Under the pieces are notes generated by a model that did not search any database, had not been told where the DNA came from, and saw nothing but the letters and a program-made list of their open reading frames with translations. 64,000 nucleotides of DNA, taken from Dolomitihabitans soli (GTDB taxonomy: Bacteria; Actinomycetota; Actinomycetes; Streptosporangiales; Streptosporangiaceae). Position numbers and translations under genes: made by a program. This document shows positions 44,416 through 52,560 of the stretch, in pieces. The DNA is taken from positions 1-64,000 of the forward strand of contig NZ_JAKNTW010000015.1 of the NCBI RefSeq assembly GCF_022213955.1, written 5' to 3'. The stretch's first letter is position 1, and every line of letters begins with the position of its first letter.

Positions 44416-44910
44416 CTACTCGCCGGTCGGCGACGGTGACCCGGTCGCGGTCAGGCGTGGCCAAGGTCGCCCGCTGTGACGTTCGATGTCCTCGTTGAAC
44501 CGCTGGAAGTCGGCGATGAAGGTCTCCAGTCGCTCGGCCGGCCAGTCAGCGAGCACCTTGGTCAGCCCGTTGACAATCCTGTTGCGGTCGGCGGCCAGCC
44601 GTTGCCTGCCTTCGGGTGTGATGCGAAATTTGCGGGCCACGCTGCCGTTCGGGTCGAGGGTCCGCTCCACCAGTCCGTCCTTCAGCAGGGCGGCGGTCTG
44701 CCGGTTGAAGGTGGAGGCCGCGAGGCCGAATGCCTCGACGAAGTCCGCGATGGACATGGGTCCCTGCGCTTCGAGCCGGCTCAGCAGCACGTACGCGCTG
44801 CGCTCCAGGTGTTCGTCGCCGCGCCCGCCCTGCGGCGTGGTGAGCTCGCGGTGCCGCATGAGAATCAGCAGCTCTCGCTCAAGGTAGGCGCTCGCCTGCT
44901 CGGCATCCAT
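44416..44910 (-). CDS. MarR-family transcriptional regulator
   Basis: 164 residues with a winged helix-turn-helix (about 30-125; RSAYVLLSRLEAQGPMSIADFVEAFGLAASTFNRQTAALLKDGLVER) and flanking dimerisation helices. GGAGG lies 8 bases before the ATG at 44910; the open frame upstream is antisense to the MFS gene. Divergent from an MFS exporter, with two palindromes between them, the standard layout for a MarR repressor of a drug exporter. Confidence 0.93.
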   Translation of the reverse strand: MDAEQASAYLERELLILMRHRELTTPQGGRGDEHLERSAYVLLSRLEAQGPMSIADFVEAFGLAASTFNRQTAALLKDGLVERTLDPNGSVARKFRITPEGRQRLAADRNRIVNGLTKVLADWPAERLETFIADFQRFNEDIERHSGRPWPRLTATGSPSPTGE

Positions 44911-44957
44911 GGGGACGACCTCCGATCGTGCACGTGTCACCTGCACGATACGCCAAT

Positions 44958-45018
44958 GTGCATCATGCTTGAAAAAAGCATCGTGCACTTTTAATGCATG
45001 ATGCTCCATACATGTATG
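44958..45018. promoter_or_regulatory. Palindromes in the MarR/MFS divergent promoter
   Basis: GTGCATCATGCTT and AAGCATCGTGCAC (44958-44970 and 44976-44988) form an imperfect inverted repeat. CATACATGTATG at 45007-45018 is a perfect 12-bp palindrome within 20 bp of the MFS start. GTGCA(C/T) is repeated several times. These are the likely operators of the MarR protein. Confidence 0.7.
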
Positions 45019-45027
45019 GTGCACATC

Positions 45028-46482
45028 ATGAAAGCTTCCGCGTCCGAAGGGCGCTCCGGGGCGATCGTGGCCACGCTGGCCGGAGCCGGCATCGTGGCGT
45101 CGGTGATGGGGACACTGCTCGTCCCGCTCATCGGCGAACTCCCTCAACTGCTTGACACCACATCCGCGAACGCGTCCTGGGTCATCACCGTTACCCTGCT
45201 CACCGGCGCGGTGGCCACCCCCGTCGTCGGCCGCCTGGGCGATCTGCACGGCAAACGCCGCCTGCTGCTGGGCTGCGTCGTCCTGCTCGTGGCGGGCTCG
45301 CTGATTTGCGCCCTGTCCGGCTCGCTGCTGCCCATGCTGATCGGTCGCGGCCTGCAGGGCATCGGCATGGCGATCGTCCCGCTCGGCATCAGCACCATGC
45401 GCGACGTCGTCCCGCCCGAACGCCTGGGCTCCTCGCTGGCCCTGATGAGCTCCTCCCTCGGCATCGGCGGCGCCCTCGGCCTCCCCGTGGCGGCGGCCGT
45501 CGCCGAGAACGCGGACTGGCACCTGCTCTTCTGGGGCTCAGCCGCGATCAGCGCCCTGATCGGGATCGCGGTCGCGGTATGGGTTCCCGGGGTTCCCTCC
45601 ACGGCGCGGGGCCGCTTCGACATTCCCGGCGCGATCGGCCTGGCCACCGGTCTGGTCTGCCTGATGCTGGCCGTCTCCAAGGGCGGCGACTGGGGCTGGG
45701 GCAGCGCCACCACCCTGGGCCTGTTCGCCGCCGCCGTGGTGGTCCTGCTGCTGTGGGGCCGGTACCAGCTGCGCACCCGCGATCCGCTGGTGGACCTGCG
45801 TACCACCGCCCGCCGCCAGGTCCTGCTGACGAACCTCGCCTCGGTGGTGGTCGGGTTCTCGATGTACGCGCAGGCGCTGGCCGCACCCCAACTGCTGCAA
45901 CTTCCCGAAGCGCTCGGCTACGGGCTCGGCCAGTCCATGCTCGCCGCCGGACTGTGGATGGCTCCGGCCGGACTGACGATGATGATCGTCTCCCCGCTCG
46001 GCGCCCGGGTGTCCAGCCGCTGGGGACCGCGTACCTCCCTGCTGGCCGGCGCCCTGATCGTCGCCGTCGGCTATGCCCTCGCCCTGGCGCTGATGGGCAC
46101 CGCCATCGGCATCCTGATCTTCAGCTGCGTCATCAGCATCGGTGTGGCCTTCGCCTACGGCGCGATGCCCGCGCTCATCATGGGAGCCGTCCCACACTCG
46201 GAGACGGCCGCCGCCAACGGCTTCAACTCGCTGATGCGCTCGATCGGCATCACGGTGGCCAGCGCCATCACCGGCGTCGTCCTCGCTCAGATGAGCCAGA
46301 GTGTCGGCGGCCACGCCATCCCCACCGAGAGCGGTTTCCGGGTCACCTTCATCCTCGGCGGCGCCGTGGCACTGATCGCGGCTCTGGTGACGCTGGCCAT
46401 CCCCCGGCGTACGGCGTCGATCCCGGCTCTGCGCGCCGACGAGAGCGAACGTGCCGGGACACGCGCTGGAGTCACCGCATGA
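45028..46482 (+). CDS. DHA2-family MFS drug exporter (14 TM)
   Basis: 484 residues with about 14 transmembrane helices. Motif A is GRLGDLHGKRRLLLGC, motif C-like SSSLGIGGALGLPV. Typical proton-antiport exporters of this group remove antibiotics or dyes. The start is uncertain: ATG at 45028 begins MKASASEGRSG, but two upstream ATGs (44998, 45001) are in or near frame and none has a clear ribosome site, so the mRNA may be leaderless. It is followed by a cytochrome P450 and a ferredoxin on the same strand, suggesting a compound-modification and export module. Confidence 0.92.
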   Translation: MKASASEGRSGAIVATLAGAGIVASVMGTLLVPLIGELPQLLDTTSANASWVITVTLLTGAVATPVVGRLGDLHGKRRLLLGCVVLLVAGSLICALSGSLLPMLIGRGLQGIGMAIVPLGISTMRDVVPPERLGSSLALMSSSLGIGGALGLPVAAAVAENADWHLLFWGSAAISALIGIAVAVWVPGVPSTARGRFDIPGAIGLATGLVCLMLAVSKGGDWGWGSATTLGLFAAAVVVLLLWGRYQLRTRDPLVDLRTTARRQVLLTNLASVVVGFSMYAQALAAPQLLQLPEALGYGLGQSMLAAGLWMAPAGLTMMIVSPLGARVSSRWGPRTSLLAGALIVAVGYALALALMGTAIGILIFSCVISIGVAFAYGAMPALIMGAVPHSETAAANGFNSLMRSIGITVASAITGVVLAQMSQSVGGHAIPTESGFRVTFILGGAVALIAALVTLAIPRRTASIPALRADESERAGTRAGVTA

Positions 46483-46633
46483 ACCACGCCCCCTGTCCAG
46501 GCCCGTGCTGCCTCATGAACCCACGACATCACCGACTGGAAGGGAGGAACGCAGCACGACCGCACCGGCCGCCCGTCCTCGCGGCGGCGCGTGCGATGTA
46601 CCGACACCGATGGTTTATTCAGGGAGAACCCAC

Positions 46634-47851
46634 ATGAGCCACAACGACCAGGTTCTGTCCTACCCGTTGCACTACGACACGGCGCTGGAGCCGCCGAAGG
46701 AGTGGGAGCAACTGCGCGGCCAGTGCCCGGTGGCCACCATCGAACTGCCCAGCGGCGACCGCGCCACGCTGCTGACCCGCCACGAACACATCAAGACCCT
46801 GCTGGCCGACGCCCGCTTCGCCCGTCCCACCGCCGCCGACAACGCCGCCCGGGTGGCTCCGGCGGGATCGGGCGGCGTCGCCGCCACCGGCGACTCGTCT
46901 CTGGCGATCCCCGACAAGGGCGAGCCGCACCAGCGCTGGCGGCGTCTGGTGGGCAAGTACTTCACCGCCAAGCGCATGGCGGCCCTGCGACCGTCGATGA
47001 CCGCGACCACCGAACGACTCATCGACGAGATGGTGCAGCAGGGCGCGCCCGCCGATCTCAAGGCCGGCGTGGGCTTCCCGCTGCCGGTGTACGTCATCTG
47101 CGACATGCTCGGCGTGCCCGCCGACGACCGCCATCGCTTCTCCCGCTGGTCCGACATGATGCTGAGCGTCACCCGCTACTCCCAAGAGGAGACCCACGCG
47201 TCGATGGGCGAGTTCGTCCAGTACATGTCCGGACATATCGCCACCAAGCGCGCCAATCAGGCCAGCGACCTGATCGGCATGCTGATCAAGGAGAGCGAAG
47301 GCGAAGGTGAGGGCATGTCCGACGCCGAGCTCCTCACCACAGCGATGGGTCTCCTGGTCGCCGGGCATGAGACCACCGCGAACATGATCGGCAAGATGGT
47401 CGCCATGCTGCTGGCCGACCGCGCCCGCTGGGAGCGGTTGCTGGCCGACCTGTCCCTGGTGCGCGCCGCGGTGGAGGAGTCCCTGCGCTTCGACGTCAAC
47501 CACGGCTTCGGGCTGCGCCGCTTCCTGACCGAGGACGCCGAGGTCGGCGGACAGGTGCTGCCGGCCGGTACCACCGTGCTGTGTGGCATGTCGGCGGCCA
47601 ACCGCGACGAGAGCGCCTTCGATCAGGCCGACCAGATGGACCTCGGCCGCGCCCCCAACGCGCACCTGGCCTTCGGCGCCGGCCCGCACTCCTGTCTCGG
47701 TCAGGCCCTGGCACGCACCGAAATGCAGGTGGTGCTGGAGACCTTGCTGCGCAAGCTGCCGACCCTGGAGCTGGCCGTACCGGCCGAAGATCTGCAGCGG
47801 ATGGAGGGCCTGCTGGTCGGCGGCCTGCGCGAGGTCCCCGTCCGCTGGTAG
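46634..47851 (+). CDS. Cytochrome P450
   Basis: 405 residues, CYP105/107-like bacterial P450. I-helix AGHETT at 243-248, ExxR at 282-285 (ESLR), heme loop FGAGPHSCLG at 347-356 with Cys354 as thiolate ligand. AGGGAGA precedes the ATG. Substrate cannot be told. The ferredoxin 32 bp downstream is the likely electron donor. The 151-bp gap after the MFS gene has no gene. Confidence 0.96.
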   Translation: MSHNDQVLSYPLHYDTALEPPKEWEQLRGQCPVATIELPSGDRATLLTRHEHIKTLLADARFARPTAADNAARVAPAGSGGVAATGDSSLAIPDKGEPHQRWRRLVGKYFTAKRMAALRPSMTATTERLIDEMVQQGAPADLKAGVGFPLPVYVICDMLGVPADDRHRFSRWSDMMLSVTRYSQEETHASMGEFVQYMSGHIATKRANQASDLIGMLIKESEGEGEGMSDAELLTTAMGLLVAGHETTANMIGKMVAMLLADRARWERLLADLSLVRAAVEESLRFDVNHGFGLRRFLTEDAEVGGQVLPAGTTVLCGMSAANRDESAFDQADQMDLGRAPNAHLAFGAGPHSCLGQALARTEMQVVLETLLRKLPTLELAVPAEDLQRMEGLLVGGLREVPVRW

Positions 47852-47883
47852 CCCGTCGCACATCGATCAAGAAGAGGAATCAC

Positions 47884-48084
47884 GTGAAGGTCACCGTGGA
47901 CGAGGCCAAGTGCTGCGGCGCCGGCCAATGCGTGCTCATCGCCCCGGACGTGTTCGACCAGCGCGACGACGACGGCATCGTCATCCTGCTGGACGCCGAA
48001 CCCGCATCCGACCAGCACACCGCGGTCCGAGAGGCCGCCGCCGTCTGCCCCTCCGCCGCCATCCGACTCGACAGCGACGACTGA
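47884..48084 (+). CDS. Ferredoxin (3Fe-4S type) for the P450
   Basis: 66 residues with the pattern KCCGAGQC...VCP, in which the second ligand of a 4Fe-4S site is replaced, as in the 3Fe-4S ferredoxins that serve actinomycete P450s. GTG start, preceded by AAGAGGAA. It starts 32 bp after the P450 stop and is surely co-transcribed. Confidence 0.95.
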   Translation: MKVTVDEAKCCGAGQCVLIAPDVFDQRDDDGIVILLDAEPASDQHTAVREAAAVCPSAAIRLDSDD

Positions 48085-48099
48085 GGCCGCCGCCAAGCG

Positions 48100-48131
48100 C
48101 CGTGACGGCCATTCCCCCCTGGCCGTCACGG
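48100..48131 (+). terminator. Terminator after the P450-ferredoxin genes
   Basis: CCGTGACGGCCA and TGGCCGTCACGG form a perfect 12-bp stem with an eight-base loop, 15 bp after the ferredoxin stop. Confidence 0.82.
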
Positions 48132-48443
48132 TCGCTCGCCCTACAGCGACAGGACCGTCTTCCGTTTCGCGGAATCGCCGCGCCGTCAAGCAGGCATTGC
48201 CAGGTCCGCGCCCACCGACAGATCGTCGCGGACCTCGTCATAGCGGAAGTGATGGGATGCGTACTGAGACCACTCCATGTGCGAGTCCCCCAAATCCATC
48301 GGAGTAAGCGCCGTAGAGCGGGAGCAGTGTCCCGGGCACCACAGCCCCAAACTGTCGTGGTCCACAGAGGCACCCGCAGTCCGTTCGCGAAGCCACCGCG
48401 GGTGGCCGTGCACTGGATCGCGGGCCGGCAGATCGCCCGCTCC
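48132..48443. other. Non-coding interval, nothing recognised
   Basis: Frames on both strands are short, lack ribosome sites and carry no recognised domain. The interval separates the terminator of the P450 genes from the convergent serine hydrolase stop. Confidence 0.5.
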
Positions 48444-49706
48444 CTAGTTCGGTGAGGGCATATGGCTGCAGAACACCTGCTTGAGCAGGTTGTCCCGCGC
48501 CTTCGGGAACGCCTGGCCCAGGTCGGGTGCGGCGTCGCCGAAGGTGATCGAGGCGGTCAGGGTCTTCTTGCCGTCGGGCGTGCCGTACATCACCGACACA
48601 TAGCCCCCCGCGGTGCTGCCGTTGTGATGGAGGACGGTGCCGCAGTTCGGGCCCATGTCCTGCACGTATGTCCCGAGGCCGTAGCTGCCGAAGGGGCCGG
48701 CGCTCTTCGGGTGCGTCTTGCGCATCTCGGCCAGCAGCTTGGCCGACAGGAGCTTGCCGCCGTTCAGAGCGGAGAAGAACCTGTGGAGATCCTGGGTGGT
48801 CGAGATCATGTCACCGGCGGCGGCCGTCATGGAGGGGTTCTGGCGGGTGACGTCGATCACCTTCCACTGGTCGGTGGCGTCTTGGTAGCGGAAGTAGCCG
48901 TGGGGGTGCGGCCGGGGGAGCTCCGGTGAGGCGCCCGGCAGCACCGTGCCTTGCAGCTTGAGCGGACCCAGGATCCGCAGCTTCATCTCCTCGGCGATCG
49001 AGTGGCCGGTGACCTTCTCGATCAGCAGCTGGGCCAGCGTGTAGTTGGTGTTGGAGTAGCTCCAGCTCTTCCCCGGCTCGAACCGCGCCGACCTGGACAA
49101 CCCGAACCGCACCAGTTCCTCCGGCTGATAGGTCTTGAACCGGACGTCCGCCCACTCCTTGCCCGCTGCGGGGATCCCCGGCTCGACTGACCCGTCAGGG
49201 CGAAACTCGCCGGTGTAGTTGTACAGCCCGCTGGTGTGCTCCAGCAGCATCCGCACCGTGATCCGCCGGTCCAGCTTGAACTTGGGCAGGTAGTCGGCCA
49301 CCGGGGCGTCCAGCTTGATCTCGCCGTCGTCCACCAGCTGCAGCACCAGGGTCGCGACGAAGGGCTTGGTGCTGCTGCCGATCCGGAACCGCCCGTTCGC
49401 CGGCGGCTTCGCGTTCGCACCTAGCTTGCGCTTCCCGGCGCTGCCGACCCACTCGCCCCGCTCATCGTTCACGCGCGCCTGCACGCCGAGGAAACCGGCA
49501 TCGACGATCGCCTGGATGGCCTTCTGCAACTCCGGGCGGTCCTGTCCGGCAGCGGCCTTCGGCACAGCCTTGCCGTCCGCGGTGGCCGAAGCGGGTGCGG
49601 CCGCCCCGGCCAGCAGTGTGGCCGCCAGCGCCGTGACCGCCACGCGCCGGGTGACCCGCGGCGTCCGAGCCCTGTTGTTCTCGGCGGTGTGGAGGGGTTC
49701 ACTCAT
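48444..49706 (-). CDS. Secreted serine hydrolase (class C beta-lactamase/DD-peptidase fold)
   Basis: 420 residues: signal peptide (about 15-45), then a beta-lactamase-like domain with the nucleophile Ser in the SxxK motif (IGSSTKPF, near 110), YSNTNY (YxN) and HHNGSTAGG (HxG). The fold includes D-Ala-D-Ala carboxypeptidases, esterases and amidases; the YSNTNY form is typical of Streptomyces R61-like DD-peptidases. GAGGA precedes the ATG. Divergent from a MarR-like regulator and related to the second hydrolase at 50931. Confidence 0.92.
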   Translation of the reverse strand: MSEPLHTAENNRARTPRVTRRVAVTALAATLLAGAAAPASATADGKAVPKAAAGQDRPELQKAIQAIVDAGFLGVQARVNDERGEWVGSAGKRKLGANAKPPANGRFRIGSSTKPFVATLVLQLVDDGEIKLDAPVADYLPKFKLDRRITVRMLLEHTSGLYNYTGEFRPDGSVEPGIPAAGKEWADVRFKTYQPEELVRFGLSRSARFEPGKSWSYSNTNYTLAQLLIEKVTGHSIAEEMKLRILGPLKLQGTVLPGASPELPRPHPHGYFRYQDATDQWKVIDVTRQNPSMTAAAGDMISTTQDLHRFFSALNGGKLLSAKLLAEMRKTHPKSAGPFGSYGLGTYVQDMGPNCGTVLHHNGSTAGGYVSVMYGTPDGKKTLTASITFGDAAPDLGQAFPKARDNLLKQVFCSHMPSPN

Positions 49707-49758
49707 GATCGGTCCTCATTTCGCGATAGTACGTGTTTTGGATAGCTCGAAAGCTATG

Positions 49759-49846
49759 TTGCATTCGAAATACTGTCAATCGCAAAAATGCATATGCCCA
49801 GGTGAATTGGTGAACATTGGAGCAATGACGCTGAGGTCGAATGCAA
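49759..49846. promoter_or_regulatory. Separated inverted repeat in the hydrolase/regulator promoter
   Basis: TTGCATTCGA (49759-49768) and TCGAATGCAA (49837-49846) are exact complements, one near the hydrolase leader and one over the ATG of the regulator. Two half-sites or two operators for the divergent regulator are plausible. Confidence 0.55.
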
Positions 49847-50563
49847 TACGGTGTTGCAATGGCTGACGGCGAAGACAATACTGGCGGCATGCCAGGAGGA
49901 CGATTGACCCAGCAGGACCGCGAGCGCATCGCGTCCGGACTCGCCGACAAGCTTTCCTACGGTGAGATCGCCAGGCGGCTCGACCGGCCGACCTCGACGA
50001 TCACCCGGGAGATCGCACGCAACGGCGGCCCCGTCGGCTACCGGCCCCAGCAGGCACACCAGGCGACGATCCAGCGAGCGCGGCGCGGCACACCGGCACC
50101 CCCTCGCGCGGACACGCCGCCGGACGGCCTGATGGGAGAGGAACTCCTGGAGAGGGCGGTCAGAGCGGGGATGCCGAGGATAACCGCGCGCGTGCACCAC
50201 GACCTGATGCTGTCCGAGGGCGGCAGGCGCACCGCGGCCGAGCTGACCCGCAGGCTGAAGGTCAGCGCGGCCTCCGTCTCCGTCGCCGTGAACTACCTGG
50301 TCCAACAGGGATTCGTCCGGCGCGAGCGCGATCCGCAACGGCGTCGCGACATCTACGTGATCGACGACGACGCCTGGTACAACGCGATCATGACCAGCGA
50401 GCGGCAGACACTCGAGACGGCGCGGGCCACGATGGCGGTGGCCGAGACGTACGGGCTCGACAGCCCCGTGGGACAACGGCTGGCCAAGACAGCGGCGTAC
50501 CTGGAACGCGTCAGCCTGGACATCATGGAGTCGGCCGCCCGCTGGCGCACCCTCCTGACGTGA
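49841..50563 (+). CDS. IS30-type HTH fused to MarR/GbsR-like regulator
   Basis: 240 residues. The N-terminus (about 20-75) is an IS30/HTH_38-type helix-turn-helix: LTQQDRERIASGLADKLSYGEIARRLDRPTSTITREIARNGG, and GYRPQQAHQ, as in IS30 transposases, but no DDE core follows. The C-terminal two-thirds is a MarR/GbsR-like winged helix (HHDLMLSEGGRRTAAELTRRLKVSAASVSVAVNYLVQQGFVRRERDPQRRR). The ATG at 49841 has GAGG 4 bases upstream; 49859 is an alternative. Probably represses the divergent hydrolase and perhaps itself. The 367-bp gap 50564-50930 downstream holds no recognisable gene. Confidence 0.88.
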   Translation: MQYGVAMADGEDNTGGMPGGRLTQQDRERIASGLADKLSYGEIARRLDRPTSTITREIARNGGPVGYRPQQAHQATIQRARRGTPAPPRADTPPDGLMGEELLERAVRAGMPRITARVHHDLMLSEGGRRTAAELTRRLKVSAASVSVAVNYLVQQGFVRRERDPQRRRDIYVIDDDAWYNAIMTSERQTLETARATMAVAETYGLDSPVGQRLAKTAAYLERVSLDIMESAARWRTLLT

Positions 50564-50930
50564 CGGGGCTCAGCCGAACCACTGAGACGCTGCTGGCCGA
50601 GATCGTCAAGCTGAGGGGGTGAAGGCCACACAGCCACCGCTGGCCGTCATGAGGATGTCCGCCTCCTCCCTCGATCGGCGCAATGGTCCCCCCGGGCAAA
50701 CGGTGATCCGGCTCGCAAGCATGGCCCGGGCGACACCTCATATCGTCTCCTGCCGCGAGAATTTACCGCGGTCCTCTGACCTGGCGTTTCTCGTCCTCAC
50801 GGCCACCGAACCGAGAAGATGATCTCGGCAGGCCGCCGCTTGGCGATCACCTCGATGGTAGGGAAGACCCCACTCCAACAGGCAAGCAGGCGTGACTGAT
50901 TCTGAGTGATCTTCCCGCGATATTGGAGGC

Positions 50931-52019
50931 ATGAAGAAATTGCTCGCTAGTGCTGTCGCCGGTTTCCTGGTCCTCACCCCTGTCGCCTCTGTCGCCCCCG
51001 CCTTCGCCTCCGCCGCAACGCCCTCGCCGCAGTCCCGCCTTGATCTGCTCACCACCGAGGACGGCATGGCAGGCGCGTTGAGCCAGGTGCGGAGCCCGGG
51101 TGGCGCGACCGTGACCCGGCGCTCCGGCACCGCTGAGCGGGGCACCGGGAAGCCGATGATCGGCCCCCAGGGCCGGTTCAGGATCGCCAGCGGGAGCAAG
51201 CCGATCATTGCCGCCACCGTGCTGCGGCTGGTCGATCAGAAGAAGATCGACGTGGACGCCAAGGTGGAGCGTTACCTGCCCGGGGTGCTGCGCGGCACCG
51301 GCGACGGCGCCGGGATCGACGGTCGAAAGATCACCATCCGGATGCTGCTGCAGCAGACCAGCGGCCTGCCCGAGTACCTCAACGCGATCGAGTGGAAGGA
51401 ACCCCTCCCCGACTTCCTGAAGGTGGCGCTGACGCTCAAGCCCACGCCCCGCGGCTCCTTCGCCTACGCCAACACCAACTACCTGGTCGCCGGCATGATC
51501 GTGACCGCGGTGACCGGCAAGGACTTCCGCCAGGCGAGCCGGGACCTGATCCTCAAGCCGTACGGGATGCGGGACACGTACTGGCCGGCCAAGGGCGACT
51601 ACGGCATCCGCGGCCCGCACGCCCACACCTACGGGGCGCACCCCGGTCATCCGCAGGACGGCGAGGTGGACCTGACCGACCAGCTGCCCACCTACGAGTT
51701 CGGTCCCAGCGGCGGCCTGGTCTCCACTCCTGAGGACCTCAACCGGTTCTGGCGTAAGGCCCCGCTGAGCAAGATGATTACCCGGCCGGTGAAGGTCGAG
51801 CAGGAAGGCTGGCCGGCGGACGCCCGCTACGGCTACGGCGTGGTCCGGATGAAGTCGAGCTGTGGTTACGCCTACTTCGTCGCCGGCGACATGCCGGGGG
51901 CCGCGGTGTTCAGCGGCCGGGACCGGGCCGGGCGCGCAGCCACCGTCTACACCACTGGTGTGCCCGGCAATCGGCAGCACCTGATCGACGCCTTCGTCAC
52001 CGCGATGTGCGACCGCTGA
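50931..52019 (+). CDS. Secreted serine hydrolase (beta-lactamase fold), paralogue
   Basis: 362 residues: signal peptide (1-28, cleavage after AFA), then a class C beta-lactamase-like domain with SGSK (SxxK, near 86-89), YANTNY, and a degenerate third motif (VAGDMPGA instead of HxG). Related to the hydrolase at 48444. GGAGG lies only one base before the ATG, an unusually tight spacing. Two secreted hydrolases around one regulator suggest a shared cell-wall or peptide substrate (inference). Confidence 0.9.
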   Translation: MKKLLASAVAGFLVLTPVASVAPAFASAATPSPQSRLDLLTTEDGMAGALSQVRSPGGATVTRRSGTAERGTGKPMIGPQGRFRIASGSKPIIAATVLRLVDQKKIDVDAKVERYLPGVLRGTGDGAGIDGRKITIRMLLQQTSGLPEYLNAIEWKEPLPDFLKVALTLKPTPRGSFAYANTNYLVAGMIVTAVTGKDFRQASRDLILKPYGMRDTYWPAKGDYGIRGPHAHTYGAHPGHPQDGEVDLTDQLPTYEFGPSGGLVSTPEDLNRFWRKAPLSKMITRPVKVEQEGWPADARYGYGVVRMKSSCGYAYFVAGDMPGAAVFSGRDRAGRAATVYTTGVPGNRQHLIDAFVTAMCDR

Positions 52020-52058
52020 GTCCGGGTGGTCAGGCGGACCGCTTCAGGGGTCATGCCG

Positions 52059-52090
52059 ACGAGCACACCGGTGGGGTGCGGTGTGCTCGT
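52059..52090 (+). terminator. Terminator after the second serine hydrolase
   Basis: ACGAGCACACCG and CGGTGTGCTCGT make a perfect 12-bp stem with an eight-base loop. The following GGTGTGCTCG repeats part of the stem. Confidence 0.8.
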
Positions 52091-52560
52091 GGTGTGCTCG
52101 TATGTCATGAACCGATGTGATGAGCGCCGGCACTAGTCGGCATGCAAACCACGCATGCCTGTTAGTTGGCTGGGATGGACTGTCACGTGCAGTCGGGGGC
52201 ACAGCGGTTCGCCAAGACGTGCCTCGTCGGCCCCGTGCCGCGCGGGCGACCTTGTCCACCGGCCGACGCGATAGCACCTACGTGAGGCGCTTCATTCGCG
52301 GAGCGGCCGGTAATGCATGGTCCGAAGGCTTGTCAAGGCGCTGAGGGTGTGGCCGGGGCGCCCCGTTATGGCCTCCTTGCATGCTCTTGTTGTGCTCTCG
52401 TCCTGGCGTTTGGATCTAGGGGGGCGCTCTTCTGCGGAACGTTACAAGCGGCGGGTTCCGGACGCGTCACCCGTGCCGCCGCCTGTTCTGCCCGGCCCGG
52501 TCCTCTCGTAGTACGCAGGCCATCGGCCTGCGTCGTTTGCCAGGAGAAGGAGTCGTGAGC
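52091..52560. other. Non-coding interval before the repeat protein
   Basis: About 470 bp with no credible gene on either strand. The last bases AGGAGAAGGAG (52542-52552) are the ribosome site of the repeat protein. A CGGCCTGCG/CGCAGGCCATCGG inverted pair near 52516-52536 could be part of a leader hairpin. Confidence 0.5.
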
